DNA from: an uncultured Spirochaetales bacterium
GTDB lineage: Bacteria; Spirochaetota; Spirochaetia; Sphaerochaetales; Sphaerochaetaceae
NCBI GenBank assembly: GCA_949288415.1
Contig: CASEKE010000048.1
Location: 62,001-126,000 of the forward strand
Length of the DNA stretch: 64,000 nucleotides
Direction of reading: 5' to 3'
In this document: piece after piece, positions 25,848-35,700 of the stretch
How positions within the stretch are numbered: the stretch's first letter is position 1
Layout of the letters: the number at the start of each line of letters is the position of its first letter
Translations under genes and position numbers: made by a program
The notes under the pieces: model-generated
What the model was told of the DNA's origin: nothing
What the model saw: only the letters and a program-made list of their open reading frames with translations
Database searches by the model: none

Positions 25848-26738
25848 ATGCTTATTCTTATTTCTGATGCATTCGACAAGAGCTTGCCGGACAAGCTCAG
25901 GGTTTTCGGGGAGGTCACCGACGATACTTCCAGGCTCAAGGAAGCCGACGTCGTTCTCATCCGTAGCAAGACAAAAGCTACGAAGGAATACATAGATGAA
26001 GCTGCCAACATGAAGCTCATCATCCGTGGCGGAGTAGGTATGGACAATATCGATCGTGCCTATTGCGACCAGAAGGGCATCATAAGCACAAACACCCCGC
26101 GATCAAGTGCCATTGCCGTCGCAGAGCTCGCATTCTGCATGATGCTTTCCACTGCAAGCAAGATTGTCTACTACGACAATACGATGAAGGCCGGAGAATG
26201 GAACAAGAAGACAAAGAGGACGGAGCTTTTCGGAAAGAAGCTCGCACTCCTCGGAATCGGAAACATCGCCACAAAGGTAGCGGAGAGGGCAAAGGCCTTC
26301 GGAATGGAGATCGTCGCCTACGACAAGTACGTCAAGTCGTCTCCTGTGGCAACGATGGTCCCGACCGTCGAGGATGCTGTACGCGATGCCGACTATATCT
26401 CGATGCATCTTCCTCTTACGGACGAGACGAAGGAAATCATGAACGCCTCCCTCATTTCCAAGATGGAGAAGGCTCCCGTCATCGTGAACACAGGTCGCGG
26501 AAAGTGCGTCAATGAAAAGGACATGGCCGAGGCGCTTCAGAGCGGCAAGGTATCGTGGTTCTGCACGGACGTGTATTCTTCCGAGCCGCCGGCAAAGGAT
26601 GAGAATCCTCTCTTTGCATGCCCGAATACGACTTTCTCGCCGCACGTCGGCGCGAACAGCACAGAGAATCTCCTGAGAATCGGCCAGGAGGTATACGATA
26701 CGATTGAAAAATATGTCAAGGAGGGAAAAATCCGATGA
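25848..26738 (+). CDS. serA: D-3-phosphoglycerate dehydrogenase (short form)
   Basis: 296 aa. D-2-hydroxyacid dehydrogenase fold: the NAD-binding LALLGIGNIATKVAERA (GxGxxxxxA) and the catalytic set Arg in VNTGRGKCVNE, Glu in TDVYSSEPP and His in FSPHVGANS. It oxidises 3-phosphoglycerate to phosphohydroxypyruvate, the first step of serine synthesis, inferred because serC follows with a 4-bp overlap (ATGA). There is no C-terminal ACT domain, so feedback by serine, if any, does not use it. AAGGAGG lies 6 nt before the ATG. Confidence 0.92.
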   Translation: MLILISDAFDKSLPDKLRVFGEVTDDTSRLKEADVVLIRSKTKATKEYIDEAANMKLIIRGGVGMDNIDRAYCDQKGIISTNTPRSSAIAVAELAFCMMLSTASKIVYYDNTMKAGEWNKKTKRTELFGKKLALLGIGNIATKVAERAKAFGMEIVAYDKYVKSSPVATMVPTVEDAVRDADYISMHLPLTDETKEIMNASLISKMEKAPVIVNTGRGKCVNEKDMAEALQSGKVSWFCTDVYSSEPPAKDENPLFACPNTTFSPHVGANSTENLLRIGQEVYDTIEKYVKEGKIR

Positions 26739-27814
26739 GAAAGATGAATTTCTTTGCAGGTCCGTCGACGATGCCGGTGGAAGTGCTCGAGGAGCTCAGG
26801 GACCAGCTGGTCGACTATGAAGGACAGGGCCTTTCGATGATCGAGGCGTCCCATAGGGGAGGCATGTTCGAGGAGATGTACGATGAATGTCTTGCGACGT
26901 TCAGGGAACTCATGGGCGTTCCTGAGAACTACGATGTGTATTTCCTCGGAGGCGGTGCGACTCTGCAGTTCGCTATGATTCCAATGAACTTCCTTCTTCC
27001 CGGAAAGTCTGCGGACTACTCCAAGACAGGAACGTGGTCGAACAAGGCGACAAGCGATGCAAAGAAGTTCGGTTCCGTGAATCTCTTCTTCGACGGCACC
27101 GAGTCCAACTTCACAACGCTTCCCGACCCGAAGAGCGTCAAGCCCAGTCCGGACAGCTGCTACATGTACCTTTGCTCCAACGAGACGATCGGAGGAATAG
27201 AATGGCAGGACTTCCCGGATACCGGCGACGTACCTCTGATCGCCGACATGTCTTCCGACATTCTGTCCCGCCCTGTGGACGTATCGAAGTTCGCAATGAT
27301 CTACGGCGGAGTCCAGAAGAACCTCGGACCGGCAGGAGCTACGTTCATAATCATGCGCAAGGACATGCTCGAGAGAAGGAACGAAAACCTTCCCGCATAC
27401 CTCGACTACGGTCTGCACGCGAAGGAAAAGGGACTTTACAACACTCCTCCTGTGTTCAGCATCTGGGCCGTCAAGTGCAACCTTGACTGGATCAAGAGAA
27501 ACGGCGGCGCGCAGGGAATGCTCGATAGGGCTTGCAAGAAGGCCGGAATGCTCTACGATACGATCGATTCCTCCGACTTCTTCCGCTCGCCGGTCGACAA
27601 GCGCTACCGCTCGAGAATGAACGTTGTATTCCGCCTTCCGTCCGAAGACCTCGAGAAGAAGTTCGTCAAGGAAAGCCAGGAGGCCGGAATGCTCGGACTA
27701 AAGGGACACAGGTCTGTCGGCGGCCTCAGGGCAAGCATATACAATGCTCTTCCGATGGAGGCGGTCGAGAATCTCTGCTCATTCATGAAGGAATTTGAAA
27801 GGAAGAACGGCTAG
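26735..27814 (+). CDS. serC: Phosphoserine aminotransferase
   Basis: 359 aa, the standard length. PLP enzyme of fold type I converting 3-phosphohydroxypyruvate and glutamate to phosphoserine. It begins with NFFAGPSTMPVEVLEELRDQ, contains the SHRGGMFEEM phosphate-binding segment, GGGATLQF, ADMSSDILSRPVDV, and the Schiff-base Lys in YGGVQKNLGPAG, and ends with the family phrase GLKGHRSVGGLRASIYNA. It overlaps serA by 4 bp and is 1 nt from the Lrp-type gene, so the three form an operon. Confidence 0.96.
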   Translation: MRKMNFFAGPSTMPVEVLEELRDQLVDYEGQGLSMIEASHRGGMFEEMYDECLATFRELMGVPENYDVYFLGGGATLQFAMIPMNFLLPGKSADYSKTGTWSNKATSDAKKFGSVNLFFDGTESNFTTLPDPKSVKPSPDSCYMYLCSNETIGGIEWQDFPDTGDVPLIADMSSDILSRPVDVSKFAMIYGGVQKNLGPAGATFIIMRKDMLERRNENLPAYLDYGLHAKEKGLYNTPPVFSIWAVKCNLDWIKRNGGAQGMLDRACKKAGMLYDTIDSSDFFRSPVDKRYRSRMNVVFRLPSEDLEKKFVKESQEAGMLGLKGHRSVGGLRASIYNALPMEAVENLCSFMKEFERKNG

Positions 27815-27815
27815 C

Positions 27816-28271
27816 ATGCTTCGCAAGTTGGATGACACGAACAAGATGATCATCAGGGAGATGGTCGACGGGAGAAAATCCTTCTCGGCCATCGCCGATG
27901 AGATGAAGATTACCGAGAACACTGTACGTACAAGGGTCAACAAGATGCTCGAGGACGGGGTGCTGCGGGTCATGGGACTCGTGGATCCCGAGCTCGTCCC
28001 CGGGCTTCAGGTCGTCATTATGGGCGTGAAGCTCAAGACGCTTGAGCTCGAGACCAAGGCCAGGGAATTCTCGGCGCTTCGTGGTGTGATCAGCGCAGCC
28101 GTGGTGACCGGTCGATATGACCTCATCGTGGAGCTGATCCTCAACGAGGAAGAGAACCTGTCTCTCCTGGATTTCTTCAAGACGGAGCTTGTCAGGATCG
28201 AGGACGTCCTCGAAGTTGAGACTTTCGTGGTCTATCAGTCGCACAGCCTTTACGTGCCGTACATCCTTTGA
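27816..28271 (+). CDS. Lrp/AsnC-family transcriptional regulator
   Basis: 151 aa. Helix-turn-helix about residues 20-42 (FSAIADEMKITENTVRTRVNKML) and a C-terminal RAM/ASNC ligand domain (LQVVIMGVKLKTLELETKA ... GVISAAVVTGRYDLIVEL). The start is set at ATG 27816, right after the serC stop; the earlier in-frame codon at 27795 lies inside serC. It is the last gene of the serA-serC operon. Lrp-type proteins sense amino acids; autoregulation of serine synthesis in response to an amino acid is the natural hypothesis. Confidence 0.9.
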   Translation: MLRKLDDTNKMIIREMVDGRKSFSAIADEMKITENTVRTRVNKMLEDGVLRVMGLVDPELVPGLQVVIMGVKLKTLELETKAREFSALRGVISAAVVTGRYDLIVELILNEEENLSLLDFFKTELVRIEDVLEVETFVVYQSHSLYVPYIL

Positions 28272-28287
28272 TGGAAAACGGCAATGG

Positions 28288-28318
28288 GCACCGGAAGAGT
28301 ATTCCGGTGCTTTTTTTT
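28288..28318 (+). terminator. Rho-independent terminator of the serA operon
   Basis: 9-bp perfect stem GCACCGGAA/TTCCGGTGC (28288-28296 with 28302-28310), loop GAGTA, then eight T. Confidence 0.93.
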
Positions 28319-28427
28319 CTCCCGAGATACGAAAATAGTTGTTTTTTCCCTTCTTTTTTGCATAAATGGCGGGAAACAGGAACGAAAATGCATTATACTG
28401 TTCCAGTAAACCAAGGAGGATTGACAG

Positions 28428-29402
28428 ATGGCTTCTTTGTCGGTCGAATACCTGGGCCTCAGGCTCAGCAGTCCTATAGTCGTTTCAAGCGGACCTCTTA
28501 CAAAGAGCGTGGAGAGCTTGAAGAAGTGCGAGGAGTACGGCGCAGGAGCCGTGGTTATCAATTCCATTTTCGAGGAGCAGATACTGAAGGAAGCCGACGC
28601 GGCTGTGTCGGAGAGCGAGGAGTATCTTACCCATGCCGGTGCTGAGACCTATATGGCAGGTCTTGCCGCCGACTATTACATAGAGCGATATGCGGATTTG
28701 ATAAAGAGCGCCAAGAAGGAGCTTTCCATTCCCGTCATCGCTTCGATAAACTGCCAGAGCCTCTCTGCATGGCTCGACTATGCCGGACGCTTCGAGGCTG
28801 CGGGGGCGGATGCTCTCGAACTGAACTACTATCCTCTTGTAAGCGATACAGGCGTCAAAGGAGAGACGGTCGACGAGAAGCTTCTCGACTTTGCCCGTAC
28901 GGCAAGAAAAAGGATATCCCTTCCGCTTTCGATAAAGCTCGGCAGGAGCTATTCTGCACTCAGCTGGCTGATAAAGAGTCTAGACGATCTGAAAATTGAT
29001 GGCGTGGTGCTTTTCAACAGGGCTTTCCGGCCGGACATAGATCTAGAGGATCTCTCGTTCAGGAGTGCCAGAATCACATCGTCCCCGGACGAGTATGCCG
29101 ATTCTCTCCGCTGGACCGCTCTGATGAGCGGCGATGTCAAGATGGACATTGCGGCGAATACGGGCATCCATTCCGGTAGCACGGCGGCCAAGATGATTCT
29201 TGCAGGTGCGAAGGTCGTCGAGGTCTGCTCGCATCTGATGGAAAAGGGCGTCGCGGAAATCGCGGTAATGAACAAGGAAATAGAGAGCTTCATGGACAAA
29301 AAGGGCTATGGAAGTCTCGATGACTTCAGAGGACTCCTGAGCCAGGAAAGACATGAAGACAATGCTGCCTGGGAGCGCGTGCAGTTCCTCAGGACGATCT
29401 GA
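28428..29402 (+). CDS. Dihydroorotate dehydrogenase-like flavoprotein
   Basis: 324 aa TIM-barrel protein. The start MASLSVEYLGLRLSSPIVVSSGP is that of DHODH family proteins; later come VIASINCQSLSAWLDYAGRFE, the phosphate-binding end IAANTGIHSGSTAAKMILAGA and the helix KVVEVCSHLMEKG. The usual catalytic Cys/Ser segment and pyrimidine-binding Asn set are only partly kept (ELNYYPL in place of the NxSCPN motif), so it belongs to the DHODH-like group found in anaerobes rather than to true PyrD. AAGGAGG precedes the ATG. It leads an operon with an acyltransferase. Confidence 0.82.
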   Translation: MASLSVEYLGLRLSSPIVVSSGPLTKSVESLKKCEEYGAGAVVINSIFEEQILKEADAAVSESEEYLTHAGAETYMAGLAADYYIERYADLIKSAKKELSIPVIASINCQSLSAWLDYAGRFEAAGADALELNYYPLVSDTGVKGETVDEKLLDFARTARKRISLPLSIKLGRSYSALSWLIKSLDDLKIDGVVLFNRAFRPDIDLEDLSFRSARITSSPDEYADSLRWTALMSGDVKMDIAANTGIHSGSTAAKMILAGAKVVEVCSHLMEKGVAEIAVMNKEIESFMDKKGYGSLDDFRGLLSQERHEDNAAWERVQFLRTI

Positions 29403-29421
29403 TCGAAAGGGGAGAGCAGAC

Positions 29422-30558
29422 ATGGATATGGAAAAGTACAGGGACATCGCACCCTTCAAGGGCGAGGACTTCGAAAAGGAGTTCCACGAATTCCTTTCCC
29501 ACGGAAAAGAGATATCGTCGTTTCTCGATTCTATGTTCTCGGATCCGAGGCAGCAGGGACAGAAGGAACTTTTCGTCTCCCATATAAAAGAGATGGCAAA
29601 AGGAGTCCATTCGTACAGCGATTTCCAGAAGACCTTCACGGCAGGAGTCATCATACCAGCGATCGTCAAGAGTTCCGTGAGGAACTTCACGACCAGCGGC
29701 GCCGATGAGCTTGATGCCGACAAGGCATATCTCTTCATTTCCACGCACAGGGACATCGTCCTCGACTGTACCTTTGTCGATTACGCTCTGATGCTTGGCG
29801 GCAAGCCGCTTTGCGAGATGGCGTTCGGTGACAACCTCATTCAAAACCGCTTCGTGGGCGATCTGCTTCGCCTCAATGGAGGCATCATAGTCAAGCGCGA
29901 TCTTCCGCTGAGAGAGAAGTACAAGGAGACCGTCCGCCTTTCCGAATACTTCGTCGAATCCGTCACGGAGGACAACGTTTCCGTGTGGGTCGCGCAGAAA
30001 TCTGGAAGGAGCAAGGACGGAATCGACGAGACCCATCCGGCAATCATCAAGATGCTTTACATCTCCCAGCGAAACAAAGGCGTGGCCTTCCCGGATCTCA
30101 TAGAGAAGCTCAACATCGTCCCTGTGGCCATTTCGTACCAGTACAATCCGAACGATATCAACATGGGTCGCGAGGAGGTGGCAAAGCAGGAGAAGGGATC
30201 GTACACGAAGAAGAAGTACGAGGACATGATCAGCATGCTCAAGGGCATCAAGGGATTCAAGGGCGATTGCCACGTAGCGATAGGAAAGCCTCTTTCCGGG
30301 CGATACGAGACGCCAGAGGAGGTTGCCAGAGCCATCGACAGGCAGATACATCTCAATTACAAGCTGTTCGATACCAACTACTTCGCCTATGATTTCCTTG
30401 CCGGATCCGACGGCTTCAAGGACAGGTACAGCGATTTGGACACACAGAGCTTCCTTGCACGGCTTGCACACCTCAGTCCGTCGGTACGCGACTTCGTGCT
30501 CGCAAGCTATGCCAATCCTGTGAGGGCATATCTCCGGGAAGTCGGGGAGGGCGCTTGA
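29422..30558 (+). CDS. PlsB/PlsC-type glycerolipid acyltransferase
   Basis: 378 aa from ATG 29422, with AAGGGGAG 7 nt before it. The acyltransferase core shows ISTHRDIVLDC in place of the HX4D block (here the Asp is 6 residues after His, HX5D, or the Asp two residues after it), then GGIIVKRD, the VWVAQKSGRSKDG segment (motif III EGxRS-like) and VPVAISYQYNP (motif IV). Such enzymes acylate glycerol-3-phosphate or lysophosphatidate at the inner membrane. It follows the DHODH-like gene by 19 nt and overlaps the next gene by 4. Substrate unknown. Confidence 0.84.
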   Translation: MDMEKYRDIAPFKGEDFEKEFHEFLSHGKEISSFLDSMFSDPRQQGQKELFVSHIKEMAKGVHSYSDFQKTFTAGVIIPAIVKSSVRNFTTSGADELDADKAYLFISTHRDIVLDCTFVDYALMLGGKPLCEMAFGDNLIQNRFVGDLLRLNGGIIVKRDLPLREKYKETVRLSEYFVESVTEDNVSVWVAQKSGRSKDGIDETHPAIIKMLYISQRNKGVAFPDLIEKLNIVPVAISYQYNPNDINMGREEVAKQEKGSYTKKKYEDMISMLKGIKGFKGDCHVAIGKPLSGRYETPEEVARAIDRQIHLNYKLFDTNYFAYDFLAGSDGFKDRYSDLDTQSFLARLAHLSPSVRDFVLASYANPVRAYLREVGEGA

Positions 30559-30890
30559 AATCCTTCGCCGCTGTTGCCATGGCGGCGTTGCTGCTCGTCG
30601 CGTCCTGCGCCAGGGAGGGCTTCTCCGTCTCATCGGCACGTCTCGAGGAGACGGACGGAGCTTTAGTTTTCAGGTTCGCCCCGACCGATACGGAGCTTGA
30701 CTACGACTTCATCGTCTCCAGCCCGTCCGGGGAGTTGACCTGGAGTGGGAAGGCTGAAAGGGGAGAAGCAGGATATTTCGTTTCACCTCCTCTGGAGATA
30801 ACCGAAGGTGCTTCGTTCGAGAAAGGTGAATACTCTTTCATCCTGTACGGTTCGAACGGGACCGAACTGTCGGATACAGTCCTCTACTGA
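30555..30890 (+). CDS. Small predicted lipoprotein
   Basis: 111 aa. TTG start overlapping the acyltransferase stop (TTGA). A lipoprotein signal MKSFAAVAMAALLLVASCAR has the lipobox LVASC with the lipidated Cys at residue 18. The rest looks like one Ig/FN3-type beta-sandwich (YDFIVSSPSGELTWSGKAE ... GEYSFILYGSNG). It is the last gene of its operon and overlaps mutL tail-to-tail by 7 bp. Function unknown. Confidence 0.7.
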   Translation: MKSFAAVAMAALLLVASCAREGFSVSSARLEETDGALVFRFAPTDTELDYDFIVSSPSGELTWSGKAERGEAGYFVSPPLEITEGASFEKGEYSFILYGSNGTELSDTVLY

Positions 30891-32737
30891 GTCCGGCCAA
30901 CCATCTGTCTGAGCTCTTTTTCGTCGAGTTTTATCAGAAATGTCCTTCCGTGTGGACAGGCCGGATCCTTCATAGCGAACACTTTCTCCAGTATCGCCTC
31001 AGCACTGAAGTCGTCGATATCGTCGCCGGCCTTTATAGCGGCCTTGCAGGCGACGATCGCGAAAAGCTTCTGCTCCAGTTCCTTCTCATCGCCTGTCGAG
31101 GTCGACATGAACGATACGATCTCCTTCTCGACTGGACGCGCGAGGGACGGCAGTGCATTGATCTCCCATTTTCCTTCTCCGACGCGCTGTATCATTATTC
31201 CCAGATTCGTGTATATGTCGGTACGGTCCTTCAGAAACTCGTCCACGTCCTTTTCCAGCTCGACCTCGATCGGGACAAGAAGCGTCTGCAGAGTTTTTTT
31301 CGATACCAGTTCGTCGTAGATGATCCTTTCGTGCGCCGCATGCTGGTCCACGAAGTACAGCGTTCCATCTTTCTCTGCAATCAGAAAAAGTCTGAAGGCC
31401 TGTCCGATGTAGCGGAAGGATGGAAGTTCCTCCTCCTGCTCGTCCGTCTCCTGCGATGCGGCGACAGTCCTTGCAGATGCCTTCTCCTCGTCCCTGAGTG
31501 CCTTCAGCTGCTTAGCTTTCTCGAGCCATCTGTTGTCCTCTGGACGTATTGTCTCTCTTTCGTAGGTATATCCGTTCCGCCTTTCGCCTGCCGTCTTTGC
31601 ACCGCTTTCCCCATGCCCATGCATCCACGATACGGTCGTCACGCTATTGTCCCGAGGACGGGGAAATGGGGCAGGTGCGGTGTTGTAGGGCGCGTTTCCG
31701 GCGCTTTCGAAGAGCTCCTTCTGATTGGCTTTTATTTCGGGGACGACCCTTTCCAGACCTTCGCGCAGAAGCACAGAGATTGCGTGATGCACTTCCTTCA
31801 TGCACCTTATCTTCACCTCCCTCTTTGCAGGGTGTATGTTGAAGTCGGCAAGCTCGTTCTTTATCTCCAGAAAGACGCTGCAGTATGGATAGGAGCCTCC
31901 AGGAAGCATCTCTCCATAACCGTAGGATACGGCCTGCTGGAGCGCGAAGTCGTCCACCTGACGGTTGTTGACATATATCCTTATCTCCTTGCGGTCGCTC
32001 CGTCTCGCGATGCTCTTTGCACAGACTATGGTAAGCGAGAAGTCCTCGCCGTTACCCCTCAGACAGAGAGTGTCCGCATCCGCAATCCCGAGAGGCCGAT
32101 ACAGCATCATAACCCTTTCCTTTATGTCGTTCGTCGCTTCGAAACTGAGCCTCAAGGCTCCGTCCATGTAGAGCTTGAAGGATATCCCGGGAAAAGCGAG
32201 CGCCTTGGAGACGAACGTGTTCCTGCATGCCTGTGCCTCGGTCTGTGCCCGCTTTAGGAAGGATCTTCTTGCAGGCACCTCGTAGAACAGTTCCTCCATC
32301 GTAACCCTGGTTCCCTTTGAAGGCCCCTGCGGTATTATTTCCTGTCTGCGTCCGTTGTCGATCACGATGGTGCTGCCGTTTCCGCTTTCCTCGTCGTGGC
32401 TTGCTATAGTGAGTCTGGAGACGCTTGCAATCGAGTGCAGCGCTTCCCCGCGAAAGCCCAGGGTATGGACGTTGTAGAGATCCTCCCCACTATGGATCTT
32501 GCTTGTGGCATGCCTGTTGGCTATCACGCTTAGATCTTCCCTTGAGATTCCTGATCCGTTGTCGATCACGGATATCCTTTCGACTCCTCCGCCGTCCACC
32601 TCGACGACGATTTCGTCCGCATTACTGTCTATGGCGTTGTCCAGTAGTTCCCTGAGTACCGATTCAGGTCGCTCGATCACTTCTCCTGCCGCGATCCGGG
32701 CTGCCACCAGATCGGGAAGTGTGCTTATTCTCTTCAT
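30884..32737 (-). CDS. mutL: DNA mismatch repair protein MutL (endonuclease type)
   Basis: 617 aa. N-terminal GHKL ATPase: RELLDNAIDSNADEI, VIDNGSGI, and TLGFRGEALHSIASVS. The C-terminal domain has DQHAAHERIIYDEL, the metal motif of nicking MutL proteins (last acidic position Asp in place of Glu), with ACKAAIKAGD and CPHGRTF completing the zinc/metal site. So this MutL probably nicks DNA itself, fitting the absence of mutH. The start codon abuts the stop of the large envelope gene (1-base overlap), making it the last gene of a four-gene leftward operon. Confidence 0.96.
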   Translation of the reverse strand: MKRISTLPDLVAARIAAGEVIERPESVLRELLDNAIDSNADEIVVEVDGGGVERISVIDNGSGISREDLSVIANRHATSKIHSGEDLYNVHTLGFRGEALHSIASVSRLTIASHDEESGNGSTIVIDNGRRQEIIPQGPSKGTRVTMEELFYEVPARRSFLKRAQTEAQACRNTFVSKALAFPGISFKLYMDGALRLSFEATNDIKERVMMLYRPLGIADADTLCLRGNGEDFSLTIVCAKSIARRSDRKEIRIYVNNRQVDDFALQQAVSYGYGEMLPGGSYPYCSVFLEIKNELADFNIHPAKREVKIRCMKEVHHAISVLLREGLERVVPEIKANQKELFESAGNAPYNTAPAPFPRPRDNSVTTVSWMHGHGESGAKTAGERRNGYTYERETIRPEDNRWLEKAKQLKALRDEEKASARTVAASQETDEQEEELPSFRYIGQAFRLFLIAEKDGTLYFVDQHAAHERIIYDELVSKKTLQTLLVPIEVELEKDVDEFLKDRTDIYTNLGIMIQRVGEGKWEINALPSLARPVEKEIVSFMSTSTGDEKELEQKLFAIVACKAAIKAGDDIDDFSAEAILEKVFAMKDPACPHGRTFLIKLDEKELRQMVGRTQ

Positions 32738-35700
32738 CAGAAACCGATCCTTGTCGTTATTGTCAGGCTAGGCACCGTCTCGACTCTATGGTAGGCGTTG
32801 ACGGGCGTATCCTCGTTTTTTTCCCAGAGCGCTCCGGTCTTGAACTCGGCCTTGAGACTCAGGTTGTCGTAGTTCTTGGTTATCGAGGCGGAGTAGATGG
32901 TGAGGTTGCTGTTCATGTAGCCGAAGAAGTCATCCGCGATATCTCCTACGGAGGACGCGAACGCCTGTCTGGAGAGGTTTAGCTCCATTCCGACGCCATT
33001 TGGAAGCGTGAAATCGATTCCAAGCGTCAGGATGTCCCTCGTATAATCGTCGAGCCTCGATATCATCTTCGCCATGTCCGGCACGGAATACTTGCCGAAC
33101 ATATTGAAGGACTTGAAGTATAGCGCAAAGTCCGCGACAAGCCAGTAGGTGTTGTTCTTCACATCCTCCTCGGCTTCGCCTGCGTTTCCTTGATCCTCGT
33201 CATCCACGGCCGATGCGCTGACGCTCAGGTCAGGATTGAACGCGGTGAATGCGTTGAACATGTTCGGTGCCAGCAGACCGGAGTGTATTCCTCCCGACAG
33301 TCCGAGCCGGAATGTATCCGGATCGTCCCACTTTATCTCGGCGCCGAGGAGATAACCGTAGAATTTTCCGTTCTCGAAGTCGTATATGATTTCCGTGACC
33401 GGTGTGTCGCTGTTCTCGTCGTATGTAGCCGTCATCTCTCCGTACACGAAGATGTTTGTCTGGAGTTTTTCCTCGAGAAATGGCACGTGCAGCGTCATTC
33501 CCGGGAAGCTCTTGATCGTTAAGTCGTCCATGCTCTTCAGGATGATTTCGGTAGGGCTGGAGATTATCAGGCCGGAGGAATCCGAATCGAACGGGTAAAT
33601 GCCTATCGACAGGTCGAATATCTTCGGCGATTCCAGATCGTCGACGTATGCGCTTATCGAGAGATTCTTGAACTTCAGCCCAGCTTCCATCGATAGCCCC
33701 TGGAATGGCATGTAGTTATCGAAGAGAATGTCGTTCTTCCTCATGATTCGCGATGCCTTCATGTGGATGAAACTGTCGTCAGAACCGAAGTTGAAGCCTT
33801 CTATCAGGGAAAAGATGTCGGTGATGGAATCGAAGAGAACCCTCTTGTCTATTCTTCCCTGGAACATCGTCCACCATTCGTCTCCCTTGATCGGCGACAG
33901 TCCGATGCTGTTTTCCGAGAGCCTGAGCATCAGGGGAACACGCAGCGAGAAGTTGTTGCTGGCCGTTCCGAAGCCAAGTATGGGTACGAACTTGAAAACA
34001 AGTTCGTGGTCCAGAAGACGTTCAAAGCCCATTTCGAACTGCAGGTCCACTGGTCTCGTCGAGTCCTTCTGCTCGACGTTGTCCAGATCGATCATTGCAA
34101 TCGAACCTTCGTATACCATCTGGGGCTTGCCGTCCGTGAACCTGAAGAGCATCCTCGATGAGAGACTGCCCGTATCGGCTCCGATTCCCGCATAGAGATC
34201 GCTTTTCCTGTAGAAGTTCTCGAAGTCCAGGAAGTTCGTCTTTCTCGCTCCGAATATGAAATCTATGTTCCCGATCCCGAATCCGAGCGAGAAATCTATG
34301 TAGGATTCGTCTGTGAGGAACTTCATCCGTTCAGTATCGAAGTTGACGAAAGAGTTGACTGCAAGTTTGATGTCGTCGAAGAGGATGTCTCCTTCCAGAA
34401 ACAGAGCGAGCTTGGAATTCGTGCTGTGGTCGTTCACGTAGTATTCGCTCAGCCTTCCGTAATAGATGCTTCCCGTCTGGTACATTCCGCCGAAGTTGAA
34501 GTTCACGTCGTTCCTCATGACGAGCGGGAATGAGAAGAGTATGCCCATGTCGGAGAAACTGAAGTCCTCCATCGATATCCCGTCGATGGCCAGAATATAT
34601 GCGAGCCGCATCCCGAAGGATGCGGTGTTGTTGTCTATGAACGGGATGTCGATGTAGGCCGCAGGGTAGAGCGAGGTATCCGCCGCTCTCATGTAAGGTA
34701 TGTCCGCCATCATCTCGAAGCCCAGACTGAATGGCAGATTCTCCGCGAAGTTGAATTTGAAGTCGGTTCCGAGGATCAATCGTGGATCGGAGTCTGCGTA
34801 GTTGGCGAACGATATATCGGGGGAGAACAGTCTCCAATTGAGTATGTTCCCCCTTGTCTGCAGATTCAAACTGAGTTTCTCGTCGACTCCGTCCCAGTCG
34901 TGCACTATGCCGTCGAAAAGACCTACCGAGTCTCCGAGAAGCGTCGTCGTCTTGTCTATAGCTACGACAAATCTCTCGTCGAAGGATCTGTAGTAGAGTC
35001 CTTCGAGAAAGGAGATGCCGTAGCTAAGATAAAAAGGGAGCGTCTTCTCCTCTGCGCTCTTTTCCGCAATCGACATGATCGAGTTAGGATCTATGTTCAG
35101 TTGCAGGAGGAACGAGCCGTATTCCAGCTTGGGAACGATGGAGCTGCGGAGCGAATGCTCGCCCGTGCCGCTGTCCGCGGCAGCCCTCATCTTCAGGAGA
35201 AAATCAAGAGAAAAGGAGTTTTTTTTTCTCTCTCCGGTAATAAGCTCCGTCTTGTTCTCCTGATATGGCAGAAGTATGTTTCCTCTGTCCGAGATTGCTC
35301 CGACCTCAGGCGACTGCAGGCTTTCGTCTATCCTGCTTTCGAGGACCTTGACGACAGGTGCGTCAAGGAGAAGGACCGAATCCCTCTTTCTCAGGGTAGG
35401 TGTGTCTGGTATTGGCTGGAGATCGAGTGCGATGTACTCGTCGTCGGAAACCGTCCTGTCCACGAAGCGCGGGGCTTCCGGGCGGCTGATGAGCTCGACC
35501 TTCTCCACGTTCATCATCGGTACCGCAGGAGAAGCGAATGCCGTATTCACTTCGTTGAAGACGGGTAGGGAAGGAACGAGGAGATGCTGTGCAGCGACGG
35601 ACAGATCGGCCTTCTCGGGAATAGGCTCGGAGAGGTCCAGGAGCTTGAAGTACGAGAAGAGCTCGTATGTATCCTTGTCGATTTCCTCGTCGATCGCTCC

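Noticed and set aside
29389-30639. A 416-codon open frame on the minus strand opposite the acyltransferase
   Set aside because: Shadow of a real gene with clear acyltransferase motifs; no initiation signals, no recognisable product.
30950-32257. A long open frame (435 codons) on the plus strand opposite mutL
   Set aside because: It is the complement of a well-conserved MutL; its product has no family features, no ribosome site, and is rich in Cys and His as expected of a shadow frame.
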